Origin: Serratia surfactantfaciens
GTDB taxonomy: Bacteria > Pseudomonadota > Gammaproteobacteria > Enterobacterales > Enterobacteriaceae
Reading direction: 5' to 3'
DNA length: 64,000 bases
Assembly (NCBI RefSeq): GCF_001642805.2
Contig: NZ_CP016948.1
Location: forward strand, 434,001-498,000
Shown here in pieces: positions 19,760 to 28,129 of this stretch. The notes below the pieces were generated by a model that worked only from the letters and a program-made list of their open reading frames with translations, was not told the DNA's origin and did not search any database. Position 1 is the stretch's first letter. Every line of letters starts with the position of its first letter. A program made the translations under genes and the position numbers.

Positions 19760-20980
19760 TTATTGCGTTTTATGCTCCATATTGGGCAGTAACGCGGTGA
19801 TAATGCCGATCAGCGGCAGGAAAGCACAGATTTGGTAGACCAGTTCAATACTGGTCAAATCAGCGACATAACCAAGAACTGCCGCGCCTAATCCGCCCAT
19901 ACCGAAAGCAAAACCGAAGAATAACCCGGAAACCATACCGACTTTTCCGGGGATAAGCTCCTGCGCGTAAACCAGAATGGCGGAGAACGCCGAGGCGAGA
20001 ATTACCCCGATAATTACCGTCAAAATGCCGGTCCAGTACAGTGATGCATAGGGTAAAACAAGCGTAAATGGCGCCGCACCGAGGATGGAGCCCCAAATAA
20101 CATATTTACGCCCTATCTTGTCACCGAGAGGCCCGCCGATAATGGTGCCGGCCGCCACCGCAAACAAGAAGGCGAACAGATGAATTTGCGCGTTCTGCAC
20201 CGAAATGCCGAACTTATGTATCAAATAAAAGGTGTAATAGCTGCTGATGCTGGCCAGATAGAAATATTTAGAGAAAATCAGCACCAGCAGAATGCCCATC
20301 GAGTAGGCGACGGTACGTTTTGGCAGCGGTTTCAGCATTGACGGGCTTTTGGGTTGCCCTTTAGCCACCCGATGCTGATGTTGGTACCATTTGCTGACCT
20401 GCAGCAACACCACGATCGCCAGCAGGGCCGCCAGCGAAAACCAGGCGACGTTGCCTTTGCCGTAAGGCGCGATGATCAGCGCGGCCAGCAGCGGGCCAAG
20501 CGAGCTGCCGAAGTTGCCGCCGACCTGGAACAGCGACTGCGCCAGACCGTGCCGCCCGCCGGAAGCCATGCGCGCCACGCGCGAGGACTCCGGGTGGAAC
20601 ACCGATGAACCGGTGCCCACCAACGCCGCCGCCAGCAGCACCAGCGGGAAGGTGTTCGCCACCGACAGCAGCAGCAGGCCGGTCAGGGTAAAGCCCATGC
20701 CGATCGGCAGAGAATAAGGCTGCGGGTGTTTATCGGTGTAATACCCAATCAGCGGTTGCAGCAGGGAGGCCGTCAGCTGATAGGTCAGGGTGATCATGCC
20801 GATCTGCACGAAGCTGAGGTGGAAATCGGCTTGCAGGATCGGGTAAATCGCCAGGATCAGCGACTGGATCATATCGTTGAGCAGGTGAGACACGCTGATG
20901 GCGCCGAGGATGGAGAAAGCGGTCCCCTTTACCGTACTGCCCTTGGCGGGCGGCATCGCGCTTTGGCTACTGTCGGTCAT
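19760..20980 (-). CDS. fsr: Fosmidomycin resistance MFS transporter
   Basis: 406-residue 12-segment MFS protein very close to E. coli Fsr: SHLLNDMIQSLILAIYP, VGTGSSVFHPESSRVARMAS, GGRHGLAQSLFQVGGNFG and LVYAQELIPGKVGMVSG. Overproduction of Fsr gives fosmidomycin resistance; the natural substrate is unknown. The start at MTDSSQSAMPPAKG gives the E. coli N-terminal length. An upstream ATG at 21022 would add 14 residues, and neither has a strong ribosome site. Confidence 0.94.
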   Translation of the reverse strand: MTDSSQSAMPPAKGSTVKGTAFSILGAISVSHLLNDMIQSLILAIYPILQADFHLSFVQIGMITLTYQLTASLLQPLIGYYTDKHPQPYSLPIGMGFTLTGLLLLSVANTFPLVLLAAALVGTGSSVFHPESSRVARMASGGRHGLAQSLFQVGGNFGSSLGPLLAALIIAPYGKGNVAWFSLAALLAIVVLLQVSKWYQHQHRVAKGQPKSPSMLKPLPKRTVAYSMGILLVLIFSKYFYLASISSYYTFYLIHKFGISVQNAQIHLFAFLFAVAAGTIIGGPLGDKIGRKYVIWGSILGAAPFTLVLPYASLYWTGILTVIIGVILASAFSAILVYAQELIPGKVGMVSGLFFGFAFGMGGLGAAVLGYVADLTSIELVYQICAFLPLIGIITALLPNMEHKTQ

Positions 20981-21158
20981 ATTATTATTAGCCTGATAAG
21001 GTGTTGAGCACAGAGATGACATCTTAGGCAGCCCGCTCAGTTTTTACCATATCTGAAATAATCAGACTCACCTCGCAAAAATTTGAAATCAACTGTCATT
21101 GATTCGCGCTACAATTTCGCCCTCATCATAAAAGCCATTTAATACACGGAGATCCGCC

Positions 21159-22811
21159 ATGCGTTTTTCGCTGAAGACCACCGCATGCGCGTTGGCCGTT
21201 TCCCTGACCTTGCTGTCGGGGGCCGCCAGTGCCTGGGAAAAGGATAAGACCTACGCCATCACCATTCTGCATACCAACGACCATCACGGTCACTTCTGGC
21301 AGAACGATCACGGCGAATACGGCCTGGGCGCGCAGAAAACGCTGGTGGACGGTATCCGTCAGGAAGTGGCGGCGCAGGGCGGCAGCCTGCTGCTGCTGTC
21401 CGGCGGCGATATCAATACCGGCGTGCCGGAATCGGATCTGCAGGACGCCGAGCCGGACTTCCGCGGCATGAACCTGGTGGGTTACGACGCGATGGCGATC
21501 GGCAACCACGAATTCGACAACCCGCTGAGCGTGCTGCGCCAGCAGGAGAAATGGGCGACCTTCCCGCTGCTCTCCGCCAACATCTACCAGAAAAGCACCG
21601 GCCAGCGGCTGTTCAAGCCTTACGCCTTGTTCGACAAGCAGGGCATCAAGATTGCGGTCATTGGCCTGACGACCGACGACACGGCCAAAATGGGCAACCC
21701 GGAGTACTTTACCGACATTGAATTCCGCGTGCCGGCGCCGGAAGCGAAGCGGGTGGTGGAGCAATTGCGCCAGGACGAGAAGCCGGACGTGATCATCGCC
21801 GCCACCCACATGGGGCACTACGATAACGGCCAGCACGGCTCCAACGCGCCGGGCGATGTGGAGATGGCGCGCAGCCTGCCGGCCGGGTATCTCGATATGA
21901 TCGTCGGCGGCCACTCGCAGGATCCGGTGTGCATGGCCGGCGACAACCGTAAACAGGTGGATTACGTGCCGGGCACGCCATGCGCGCCGGATCGCCAGAA
22001 CGGCACCTGGATTGTGCAGGCGCACGAATGGGGCAAATACGTGGGTCGCGCCGATTTTGAATTCCGCAACGGTGAGCTGAAGCTGGTGCATTATCAGCTG
22101 ATCCCGGTGAACCTGAAGAAAAAGGTGGAGAAGGCGGACGGCACCAGCGAGCGGGTGTACTACACCCAGCAGATCGCCGAAGATCCGACCATGATGAAAT
22201 TACTGACGCCGTTCCAGGAGAAGGGCAAAGAACAGCTGAGCGTGAAAATCGGCAGCGTTAACGGCAAGCTGGAGGGCGATCGCAGCAAAGTGCGCTTCGT
22301 GCAGACCAACCTGGCGCGGGTGATGCTGGCCGCGCAGATGGAGCGCGCCGATGCCGATTTCGCCGTGATGAGCGGCGGCGGGGTGCGTGATTCCATTGAG
22401 AGCGGCGATATCACTTACAAGAACGTGCTCAAGGTCCAGCCGTTCGGCAACACCCTGGTGCATGTCGATATGAAAGGCAGCGAGATTGAGCAGTACCTGG
22501 CGGTAGTGGCCAACATGCAGCCGGATTCCGGCGCCTACGCCCAGTTCGCCAACGTCAGCCTGGTCGCGGACGGCAAGGGCGTCAGCGAAGTGAAGATCAA
22601 CGGCCAGCCGCTGCAGGCGGATAAAACCTACCGCATGGCGACGCTGAACTTCAACGCGCTGGGCGGTGACGGCTATCCGAAGCTGGATGGGCTGCCGAGC
22701 TACGTCAACACCGGCTTTATCGACGCCGAGGTGCTGAAGCAGTACATCGAGAAACACTCGCCGCTGGATGCGGCAGCCTATGAGCCAAAGGGCGAGATCG
22801 TGTATCAATAA
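21159..22811 (+). CDS. ushA: Periplasmic UDP-sugar hydrolase / 5'-nucleotidase
   Basis: 550-residue periplasmic enzyme (E. coli UshA 550 aa) that hydrolyses UDP-glucose and 5'-nucleotides for salvage. A clear signal peptide covers about residues 1-25 (cleavage after SGAASA). Metallophosphatase motifs ILHTNDHHGHF, LSGGDINTG, GNHEFDNPLS and ATHMGHYDNG supply the two-metal site. The C-terminal nucleotide-binding domain includes VMSGGGVRDSIESGDITY and FNALGGDGYPKL. It is divergent from fsr, as in E. coli. Confidence 0.97.
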   Translation: MRFSLKTTACALAVSLTLLSGAASAWEKDKTYAITILHTNDHHGHFWQNDHGEYGLGAQKTLVDGIRQEVAAQGGSLLLLSGGDINTGVPESDLQDAEPDFRGMNLVGYDAMAIGNHEFDNPLSVLRQQEKWATFPLLSANIYQKSTGQRLFKPYALFDKQGIKIAVIGLTTDDTAKMGNPEYFTDIEFRVPAPEAKRVVEQLRQDEKPDVIIAATHMGHYDNGQHGSNAPGDVEMARSLPAGYLDMIVGGHSQDPVCMAGDNRKQVDYVPGTPCAPDRQNGTWIVQAHEWGKYVGRADFEFRNGELKLVHYQLIPVNLKKKVEKADGTSERVYYTQQIAEDPTMMKLLTPFQEKGKEQLSVKIGSVNGKLEGDRSKVRFVQTNLARVMLAAQMERADADFAVMSGGGVRDSIESGDITYKNVLKVQPFGNTLVHVDMKGSEIEQYLAVVANMQPDSGAYAQFANVSLVADGKGVSEVKINGQPLQADKTYRMATLNFNALGGDGYPKLDGLPSYVNTGFIDAEVLKQYIEKHSPLDAAAYEPKGEIVYQ

Positions 22812-22824
22812 CGGCGTATCGACG

Positions 22825-22855
22825 CGGCGCTTCCCACGGCAAACGGGAAGCGCCG
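22825..22855 (+). terminator. Hairpin after ushA
   Basis: An 11-bp stem CGGCGCTTCCC/GGGAAGCGCCG with a 9-nt loop lies 14 bases after the ushA stop. The U-run is weak (GTTCGCC), so termination may be inefficient or factor-assisted. Confidence 0.55.
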
Positions 22856-22889
22856 TTCGCCACGCTCCGCATCAAACCTTCTCACCGAT

Positions 22890-23657
22890 TTATTTTCTTC
22901 TCTCCATATACGCCCTCGGCGGGCAGCCCACCCTATTCTTGAAGAAAGTGGCGAAGGCGCTATCGCTGGAAAACGCCAGCCGGCTGGCGACGTCGGATTG
23001 ACTCAGCCCTGCGGCCAGCATCTCGATAGCCTTGATCAATCGCCATTGCTGGCGCCACTGCTGGTAACCGAGGCCGGTTTCACGGCGGAAGATCCGGCTG
23101 ATGGTTTTCTCTGAAGCGCCGCTATAGCGCGCCAGCTGATGCAACGGCGGAAGCATGTCCCGATCGGCGAGGTGGCGCAGGCGCCGGTCGCAAGGCAGCG
23201 GCAGCAACGTCAACTCGCGCGGCGCGGCGGCGATTTCATCCAGACAGACCGCCAGAATATTGGCGTAGGGCCCATGTTGCCAGTCGGTGTCGAAGGCGGC
23301 GAACGCGATGCGTTCCAACACCTCGCGCAGCAGCGGTGAGGCTGTCAGTACGGCAAGCTGTGCGGGCAGGCAGGGGTAGCGACCGGCGTCGAGATAAAGC
23401 GAACGGTAACCGACCACGCCATTGACCTGAACGCGATGCGCCACCCGCGGCGGGATCCAGGCCACTCTGCCCGGCGGCAGCATGCAGATGCTTTGGTTGA
23501 GCGTGATGCGCATGCTGCCTTGCTGGCAAAACAGCAACTGCCCCTTCTCATGCCAATGCGTGCCCGAGTCGTGCTGCGCCAGTTCGGCGGCGATCCCGAG
23601 CACGCTGTTGTTGAGTGCATCCGGATTAAAGCTGTCCTGCGCCTGAAGCCATGCCAT
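22890..23657 (-). CDS. AraC-family transcriptional regulator
   Basis: 255-residue regulator. The N-terminal cupin-like domain has HWHEKGQLLFCQQGSMRI and the metal-cupin-like PGRVAWIPPRVAHRV. The C-terminal AraC helix-turn-helix pair runs from about residue 165, with YSGASEKTISRIFRRETG and AFSSDSAFATFFKNRVGCPPRAYM. It is divergent from an MFS exporter gene with a 100-base gap, which suggests it controls that exporter. Neither gene is at this position in E. coli. The effector is unknown. Confidence 0.85.
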   Translation of the reverse strand: MAWLQAQDSFNPDALNNSVLGIAAELAQHDSGTHWHEKGQLLFCQQGSMRITLNQSICMLPPGRVAWIPPRVAHRVQVNGVVGYRSLYLDAGRYPCLPAQLAVLTASPLLREVLERIAFAAFDTDWQHGPYANILAVCLDEIAAAPRELTLLPLPCDRRLRHLADRDMLPPLHQLARYSGASEKTISRIFRRETGLGYQQWRQQWRLIKAIEMLAAGLSQSDVASRLAFSSDSAFATFFKNRVGCPPRAYMERRK

Positions 23658-23757
23658 AGGATGTCCGATTTTGTAAATTTATTGTCTTTTATATTGTAAT
23701 CGTCGCCGGGGAGCAGATGCTACCTTGTGCAGCTTATTCTTGGCTGCGGGATCTGTT

Positions 23758-24921
23758 ATGCAACGTAAACTGACGCTGACCTTGGCGACGTCGATGATGA
23801 TGTTTCCCCAGGTGGTGGAGACCATCTACAGCCCGGCATTGACGCACATTGCTCACGGTTTCCGGGTAAGTGCGGAGATGGCGGCGCAAACGCTCTCTTG
23901 TTACTTTTTCGCCTTTGCGCTCGGCGTGGTGGTATGGGGACGGATGTGCGACGTCATCGGACGCCGTCCCGCCATTTTGGCCGGGCTGATGCTCTATCTG
24001 CTGGCTTCGATCGTCGCGCTGTTCAGCGGCAGTTTCAGCGTGCTGCTGGCGGCACGGGGGCTGGCCGCCTTTGGCGCGGCGGTCGGTTCGGTCGGGACGC
24101 AAACGGCGATTCGCGATCGCTTCGACGGTTATGAATTGGCGCGAGTGTTCTCGGTGATGGGGATCGCCATGGCGATCGGCCCAGCGGTTGGCGTGTTGAG
24201 CGGCGCCGTGCTGACTCACTATTGGGGCTATCAAGGCGTGTTTGGCGGTTTGGCGCTGCTGGCGGCGCTGTTGCTGGGCTATGCCGGTTGGCAACTGCCG
24301 GAAACGCGTCCGCAACAGGTGGTGAAGAATTCATTTTTCGGCACGTTGGGGCGGATGATCAAGGACGGGGATATTTGGCTCAGTGCGCTGTTGGTGGCGT
24401 TGTTCAATATTTGCATGTTCAGCTATTACCAGCTGGCACCATTCCACTTCTCGGCGTTGGCACTGCCGGCGCAGTGGTTCGGTTATACCGGTTTGGTGTT
24501 GGCGGCCGGGGTCGGCATCGGCGCGGCGATCAACAAGTTTTTGATCGGCAAGCACTGGCTGTTCCCCGCGCTGTTGATGCTGGCCTGCGCGCTGTCGCTG
24601 ACCGGCGGCTTGCTGGTACTGCTGCTGGAAGGGACCTTGTGGTTCGTTCTGCCGATGATGCTGGTGGTGATGGCGTACGGCATCGCCATTCCCAATATTC
24701 TGGCGCGCGCGCTGCGCCATTATAAAGACTGCATGGGCACCGCCGGCGCCATCCTTGGCCTGATGTATTATCTGATGCTAGGCGGTGGCCTGGTGCTGGC
24801 CGGGTTGTCGCAGCACCTGGGCGCTGTGCTGTCGCTCTGCAGCCTTGGTGCGCTGCTGTTGGCGTGGCGGGTGGCGTACAGCGAGCGGCGTCTGGCGTTG
24901 CCGAGCGTATCTGAGCGATAA
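23758..24921 (+). CDS. Bcr/CflA-like MFS multidrug exporter
   Basis: 387-residue 12-segment MFS protein. Drug:H+ antiporter family 1 features are seen: an N-terminal PQVVETIYSPALTHIAHGF like Bcr/CflA/EmrD proteins, motif A GRMCDVIGRRPAILAG between segments 2 and 3, and motif C-like MAIGPAVGVLSGAVL in segment 5. The ATG at 23758 is preferred over an in-frame TTG at 23725. It is divergent from an AraC regulator that probably governs it. Substrate unknown. Confidence 0.8.
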   Translation: MQRKLTLTLATSMMMFPQVVETIYSPALTHIAHGFRVSAEMAAQTLSCYFFAFALGVVVWGRMCDVIGRRPAILAGLMLYLLASIVALFSGSFSVLLAARGLAAFGAAVGSVGTQTAIRDRFDGYELARVFSVMGIAMAIGPAVGVLSGAVLTHYWGYQGVFGGLALLAALLLGYAGWQLPETRPQQVVKNSFFGTLGRMIKDGDIWLSALLVALFNICMFSYYQLAPFHFSALALPAQWFGYTGLVLAAGVGIGAAINKFLIGKHWLFPALLMLACALSLTGGLLVLLLEGTLWFVLPMMLVVMAYGIAIPNILARALRHYKDCMGTAGAILGLMYYLMLGGGLVLAGLSQHLGAVLSLCSLGALLLAWRVAYSERRLALPSVSER

Positions 24922-25006
24922 GCACGTCGGACATTCTCGCCACCGCCGCCTTCCAATGATAGCCTGAGCGACAATTTGGTTTTGATAACGCAAACAGGAA
25001 GATGAC

Positions 25007-26473
25007 ATGTTGAAAACCGCAGGCTGGCTGCTGCCCGCCATCGTGGCGCTGGCGGGGTGTTCGTCATCCGGCGAACGCCATGGACAAACCCTCGGCCAGG
25101 CGCTGGCGGCCATCGGCCAGGACAAGGCGTTGGTCGGGGCGTCGAGTGGCGTGATGGTGCGCGACGTCGATAGCGGCAAGGTGCTGTATCAGGCGCACGC
25201 GGATCAGCGTCTGGCGCCGGCGTCCAACATGAAGATGTTCACCTCTCTGGCGGCGTTCGGCGTGCTGGGTGCCGATTACCGCTTTGAAACCCGGCTGCTG
25301 ACCAACGGCAAACAGCGCGGCGATACGTTGCACGGGGATCTCTATCTGCAGGGTAGCGGTGACCCTACGCTGCACCCGGACGATCTCGATACCTTCGCCG
25401 CCACCTTGGCGCAGCGCGGCATTCGTCATATCCAGGGGCGGCTGATCCTGGACGCCGGCGCCTTCGATCAGACACCATTCGGCCCCGGCTGGAGCTGGGA
25501 CGATGAACCCTTTGCCTTCGCCGCGCCGATTTCGGCGCTGAACTACGCCTTTACACCCGGCGGCGATATCAACGTGGTACAGGTGGAGGTGCGGCCGGGC
25601 GCCCGCGCCGGTGCGCCGGGGCAGGTGAGCTTCTATCCCGCCAATGACGCGGTGACGCTGGTCAATCGCACCACCACCGGCGGTGATACCGCGCTGACGT
25701 TCGATCGCCAGCCTGGCGGCAACCGGATCGTGGTCAGCGGCACCATCGCCGCGCAGGCGGAGGCCAGCTCGCGATTGATCACCGTCGATCAACCGGCCAT
25801 CGTCGTCGGCGCCTTGTTGCAAAATGCCCTGCGCGCGCACGGCATCATCCTGCGCGGCGCCGCTGAAGAGGGCGTGACGCCGGCCGACGCACGGTTGCTG
25901 GCCGAAAAAACCTCGCCGCCGCTTTCCCGTCTGGTCGTCACCTTCCTGAAAGTGTCCAACAACGGCTACGGCGAGATATTGACCAAAGCGATGGGCCGCA
26001 AGACGCAGAGTAAAGGGGATTGGGCCGCCGGCCTGCAGGCGATAAGCCGGTTTGTGCAAAGCCAGGGCATCGAGGCCGGCGCGTACCGCCAGGTGGACGG
26101 TTCCGGGCTGTCGCGCATGAACCAGATCACGCCGCAGCAGCTGACGACGCTGTTGCTGGCGGCCAGAAAACAGCCGTGGTTCGCCGATTGGTATCACGCC
26201 TTGCCCGTCGCGGGCGAGCCGGGGTTGCTGGTGGGTGGCACGCTGCGAAGCCGCATGGTGAAAAGCCCGGCGGCGGGGCGCGCCCACGCCAAGAGCGGTT
26301 CCATGACCGGGGTATCGTCGCTCAGCGGCTATGTCGACTCGGCGACCGGGCGGCCGCTGGCGTTCGCCATCATCAGCAACAACTATCTGGTGCCCGGCGC
26401 GCAGGTGAAGGCGCTGGAGGACCGCCTGGTGGAGACGCTGGCGGCCTGTGACGCCACGGTGGTGTGCCGCTAG
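25007..26473 (+). CDS. Lipoprotein D-alanyl-D-alanine carboxypeptidase/endopeptidase (S13, PBP4-like)
   Basis: 488-residue peptidase family S13 protein. The signal ends in a perfect lipobox LAGC (Cys18). Ser at +2 favours the outer membrane. The penicillin-binding triad is complete: S73-N-M-K76, S317-N-N319 and K429-S-G431, with the inserted domain between the first two motifs as in DacB. It should trim or cleave peptidoglycan cross-links in the periplasm. E. coli DacB is not a lipoprotein and lies elsewhere, so this is probably a second S13 enzyme. The start follows ACAGGAAGATGAC. Confidence 0.87.
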   Translation: MLKTAGWLLPAIVALAGCSSSGERHGQTLGQALAAIGQDKALVGASSGVMVRDVDSGKVLYQAHADQRLAPASNMKMFTSLAAFGVLGADYRFETRLLTNGKQRGDTLHGDLYLQGSGDPTLHPDDLDTFAATLAQRGIRHIQGRLILDAGAFDQTPFGPGWSWDDEPFAFAAPISALNYAFTPGGDINVVQVEVRPGARAGAPGQVSFYPANDAVTLVNRTTTGGDTALTFDRQPGGNRIVVSGTIAAQAEASSRLITVDQPAIVVGALLQNALRAHGIILRGAAEEGVTPADARLLAEKTSPPLSRLVVTFLKVSNNGYGEILTKAMGRKTQSKGDWAAGLQAISRFVQSQGIEAGAYRQVDGSGLSRMNQITPQQLTTLLLAARKQPWFADWYHALPVAGEPGLLVGGTLRSRMVKSPAAGRAHAKSGSMTGVSSLSGYVDSATGRPLAFAIISNNYLVPGAQVKALEDRLVETLAACDATVVCR

Positions 26474-26483
26474 GAGTGCGGCG

Positions 26484-26963
26484 TCAGTCGCGTTTGGCGA
26501 TGTCGGCGAAGCTGCCGGCCAGCAGGCGGCACAGATCGGCGGCGGCCAGCTCGATGTCCAGCCCGCGTTTGCCGCCGGAAACGTAGATGGTGGCGAACGC
26601 CTGCGCCGGGCTGTCGATCACCGTCGGCAGCCGTTTTTTCTGCCCTAATGGGCTGATGCCGCCGACCAGATAACCGGTAACGCGCTGCGCCAGCTGCGGA
26701 TCGGCCATTTCGGCTTTTTTGGCGCCGAGGGCGCGGGCGACCTTTTTCAGATCCAGCTGGGTGGCGACCGGCGTGACCGCCACCGCCAGGTGTTTGGCGT
26801 CGCCGTTCAGCGCCACCAGCAGCGTTTTGTAAACCCGATCGGCATCCAGCCCCAGCTTTTTCACCGCTTCGTCGCCGAAGTTGGTTTCGTCGCTGTCGTG
26901 GTGGTACGGATGAAGGGTAAAGGCGACCTTTTGTTTCTCAAGCAGAACGACTGCGGGCGTCAT
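26484..26963 (-). CDS. ybaK: Cys-tRNA(Pro) deacylase YbaK
   Basis: 159-residue trans-editing protein, the same length as E. coli YbaK. It removes cysteine mischarged on tRNA-Pro. Family segments seen are [34 protein letters not shown], the catalytic-lysine region [17 protein letters not shown], and [15 protein letters not shown]. Its stop lies 10 bases from the convergent S13 peptidase stop. Confidence 0.95.
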   Translation of the reverse strand: MTPAVVLLEKQKVAFTLHPYHHDSDETNFGDEAVKKLGLDADRVYKTLLVALNGDAKHLAVAVTPVATQLDLKKVARALGAKKAEMADPQLAQRVTGYLVGGISPLGQKKRLPTVIDSPAQAFATIYVSGGKRGLDIELAAADLCRLLAGSFADIAKRD

Positions 26964-27116
26964 GATATGTTGTCCAAAATGTCCCCAGCGGGGAAAGGGT
27001 GATAATCAGCTTTAAAAATACAAAAATCCAACCTGCCCGGCAACCTGAGCGGCTGTTACATAAAGCGGGTTGCCAAGATATTCACCGGGTTGCTACCCTG
27101 TTTACTGTAACCGTTA

Positions 27117-27193
27117 ACACGGTTGCTATGCGTATAACTAGAATACAAGAAATTCCTCTTTGACTGGCCAATAGCGATATTGGCCTCTTTTTT
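27117..27193 (+). ncRNA. chiX: Small RNA ChiX (MicM/SroB)
   Basis: The segment between ybaK and ybaP, where E. coli carries chiX, contains the ChiX core GAAATTCCTCTTTGAC (about 27149-27164). A terminator hairpin follows: GGCCAATA-gcga-TATTGGCC, then TCTTTTTT (27166-27193). Core and hairpin match E. coli ChiX almost base for base; the 5' part diverges. The 5' end (ACACGG at about 27117) is set by analogy. TTCACC (27081) and TACTGT (27103), 16 bases apart, could be the promoter. ChiX is an Hfq-dependent RNA that silences chitoporin mRNA and, in Serratia, chitinase expression. Confidence 0.88.
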
Positions 27194-27998
27194 AACCCTG
27201 CGGCTGCAGCATCGCCGGCAGGTTATCCTCGCCATACAGGTGCAACGCGCCGACCGCCACCACATAGTCACCGGCCGGCAGCGCCTCCAGCTGACGCCGC
27301 CAGTCGCGATTGCGCTGATGCATCAGCACGTCGTACAGCCCGGCGCTGAAGGTGGCGGGCAGGGTGTCCAGCGCGCCGCGCGGTTTGGCGTTCAGCCACC
27401 AGCTCACCATGGTTTGCAGCAGCCGCGCGTTGGTATGCCAGTGCTCCAGGGTATCGCGCAGCAGCGCGATGCCGCCTTCCGGCAATTGTTCCAGCATCGC
27501 CAGCTGCTGCTGCGCTCCTTCCAGTTCGATCACCGGTTTGGCCTGTGCCCGGGCGGCCTGCAGCAGCTGATAGTCCACGCCATATTCCGCGCGCAGCCCC
27601 AAACGCTGGGCCTGGCGCGCCTGCATCATCAGCGCCACCTGCCAGCCGGGTAGAGTGGTGAAGGTGTGCGGGTCGGCGCCCAGCTCATGGCACAGCGCCA
27701 ACAACTGTTGATATTCTTCGGCGGACAGGCGCTGTTCCAGCTCCGGCTGCAGTTCGGCGTGGTCGAAGGGCGAGGCGGCGCCGGTGATATCGGCTTCGAC
27801 GATCAGCGCGTCGGCCTGTTGCAGCCGGGCGGCCAACCGCGCCGGCAACGGCGACATATCGACGGTACCCATATGGATGCTGCCTACCAGATGCAGCCGA
27901 CGATCGCCCGGCAGGGTGATGTCCAGCGCCGGATAAGCGTAACTCTGGGGCGAGATCAGGCCGAGAAAGGCGGCGAGGCGGCGTAACAATTGACCCAT
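27192..27998 (-). CDS. ybaP: TraB/GumN-family protein YbaP
   Basis: 268-residue protein (E. coli YbaP 264 aa) of the TraB/PrgY/GumN family. The family signature LHLVGSIHMGT with the conserved GxxH element is present, as is a C-terminal VVAVGALHLYGEDN with the second conserved histidine. These motifs are proposed to form a metalloprotease site; the function is unproven. The start MGQLLRRLA at 27998 has AGGAG nine bases upstream; a longer frame to 28058 lacks such support. Its stop overlaps the end of the chiX U-run on the other strand. Confidence 0.88.
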   Translation of the reverse strand: MGQLLRRLAAFLGLISPQSYAYPALDITLPGDRRLHLVGSIHMGTVDMSPLPARLAARLQQADALIVEADITGAASPFDHAELQPELEQRLSAEEYQQLLALCHELGADPHTFTTLPGWQVALMMQARQAQRLGLRAEYGVDYQLLQAARAQAKPVIELEGAQQQLAMLEQLPEGGIALLRDTLEHWHTNARLLQTMVSWWLNAKPRGALDTLPATFSAGLYDVLMHQRNRDWRRQLEALPAGDYVVAVGALHLYGEDNLPAMLQPQG

Positions 27999-28095
27999 AC
28001 GGCGTGGCTCCTGAATAACGGGTGCGCGTTTTGCGTGAAAGGCGAGGGAAATCGCCATTCATGCTAAACGCTATCCGCCGCGCAGGAAAGCCCGG

Positions 28096-28124
28096 AAAAC
28101 AGCGGGGCGCCATGACGGCGCCCC
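28096..28124 (-). terminator. Likely terminator of copA
   Basis: GGGGCGCC and GGCGCCCC (8 bp, 5-nt loop ATGAC, 28104-28124) lie just past the copA stop on the minus strand, followed on that strand by GCTGTTTTCC. Confidence 0.65.
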
Positions 28125-28129
28125 GGCGA

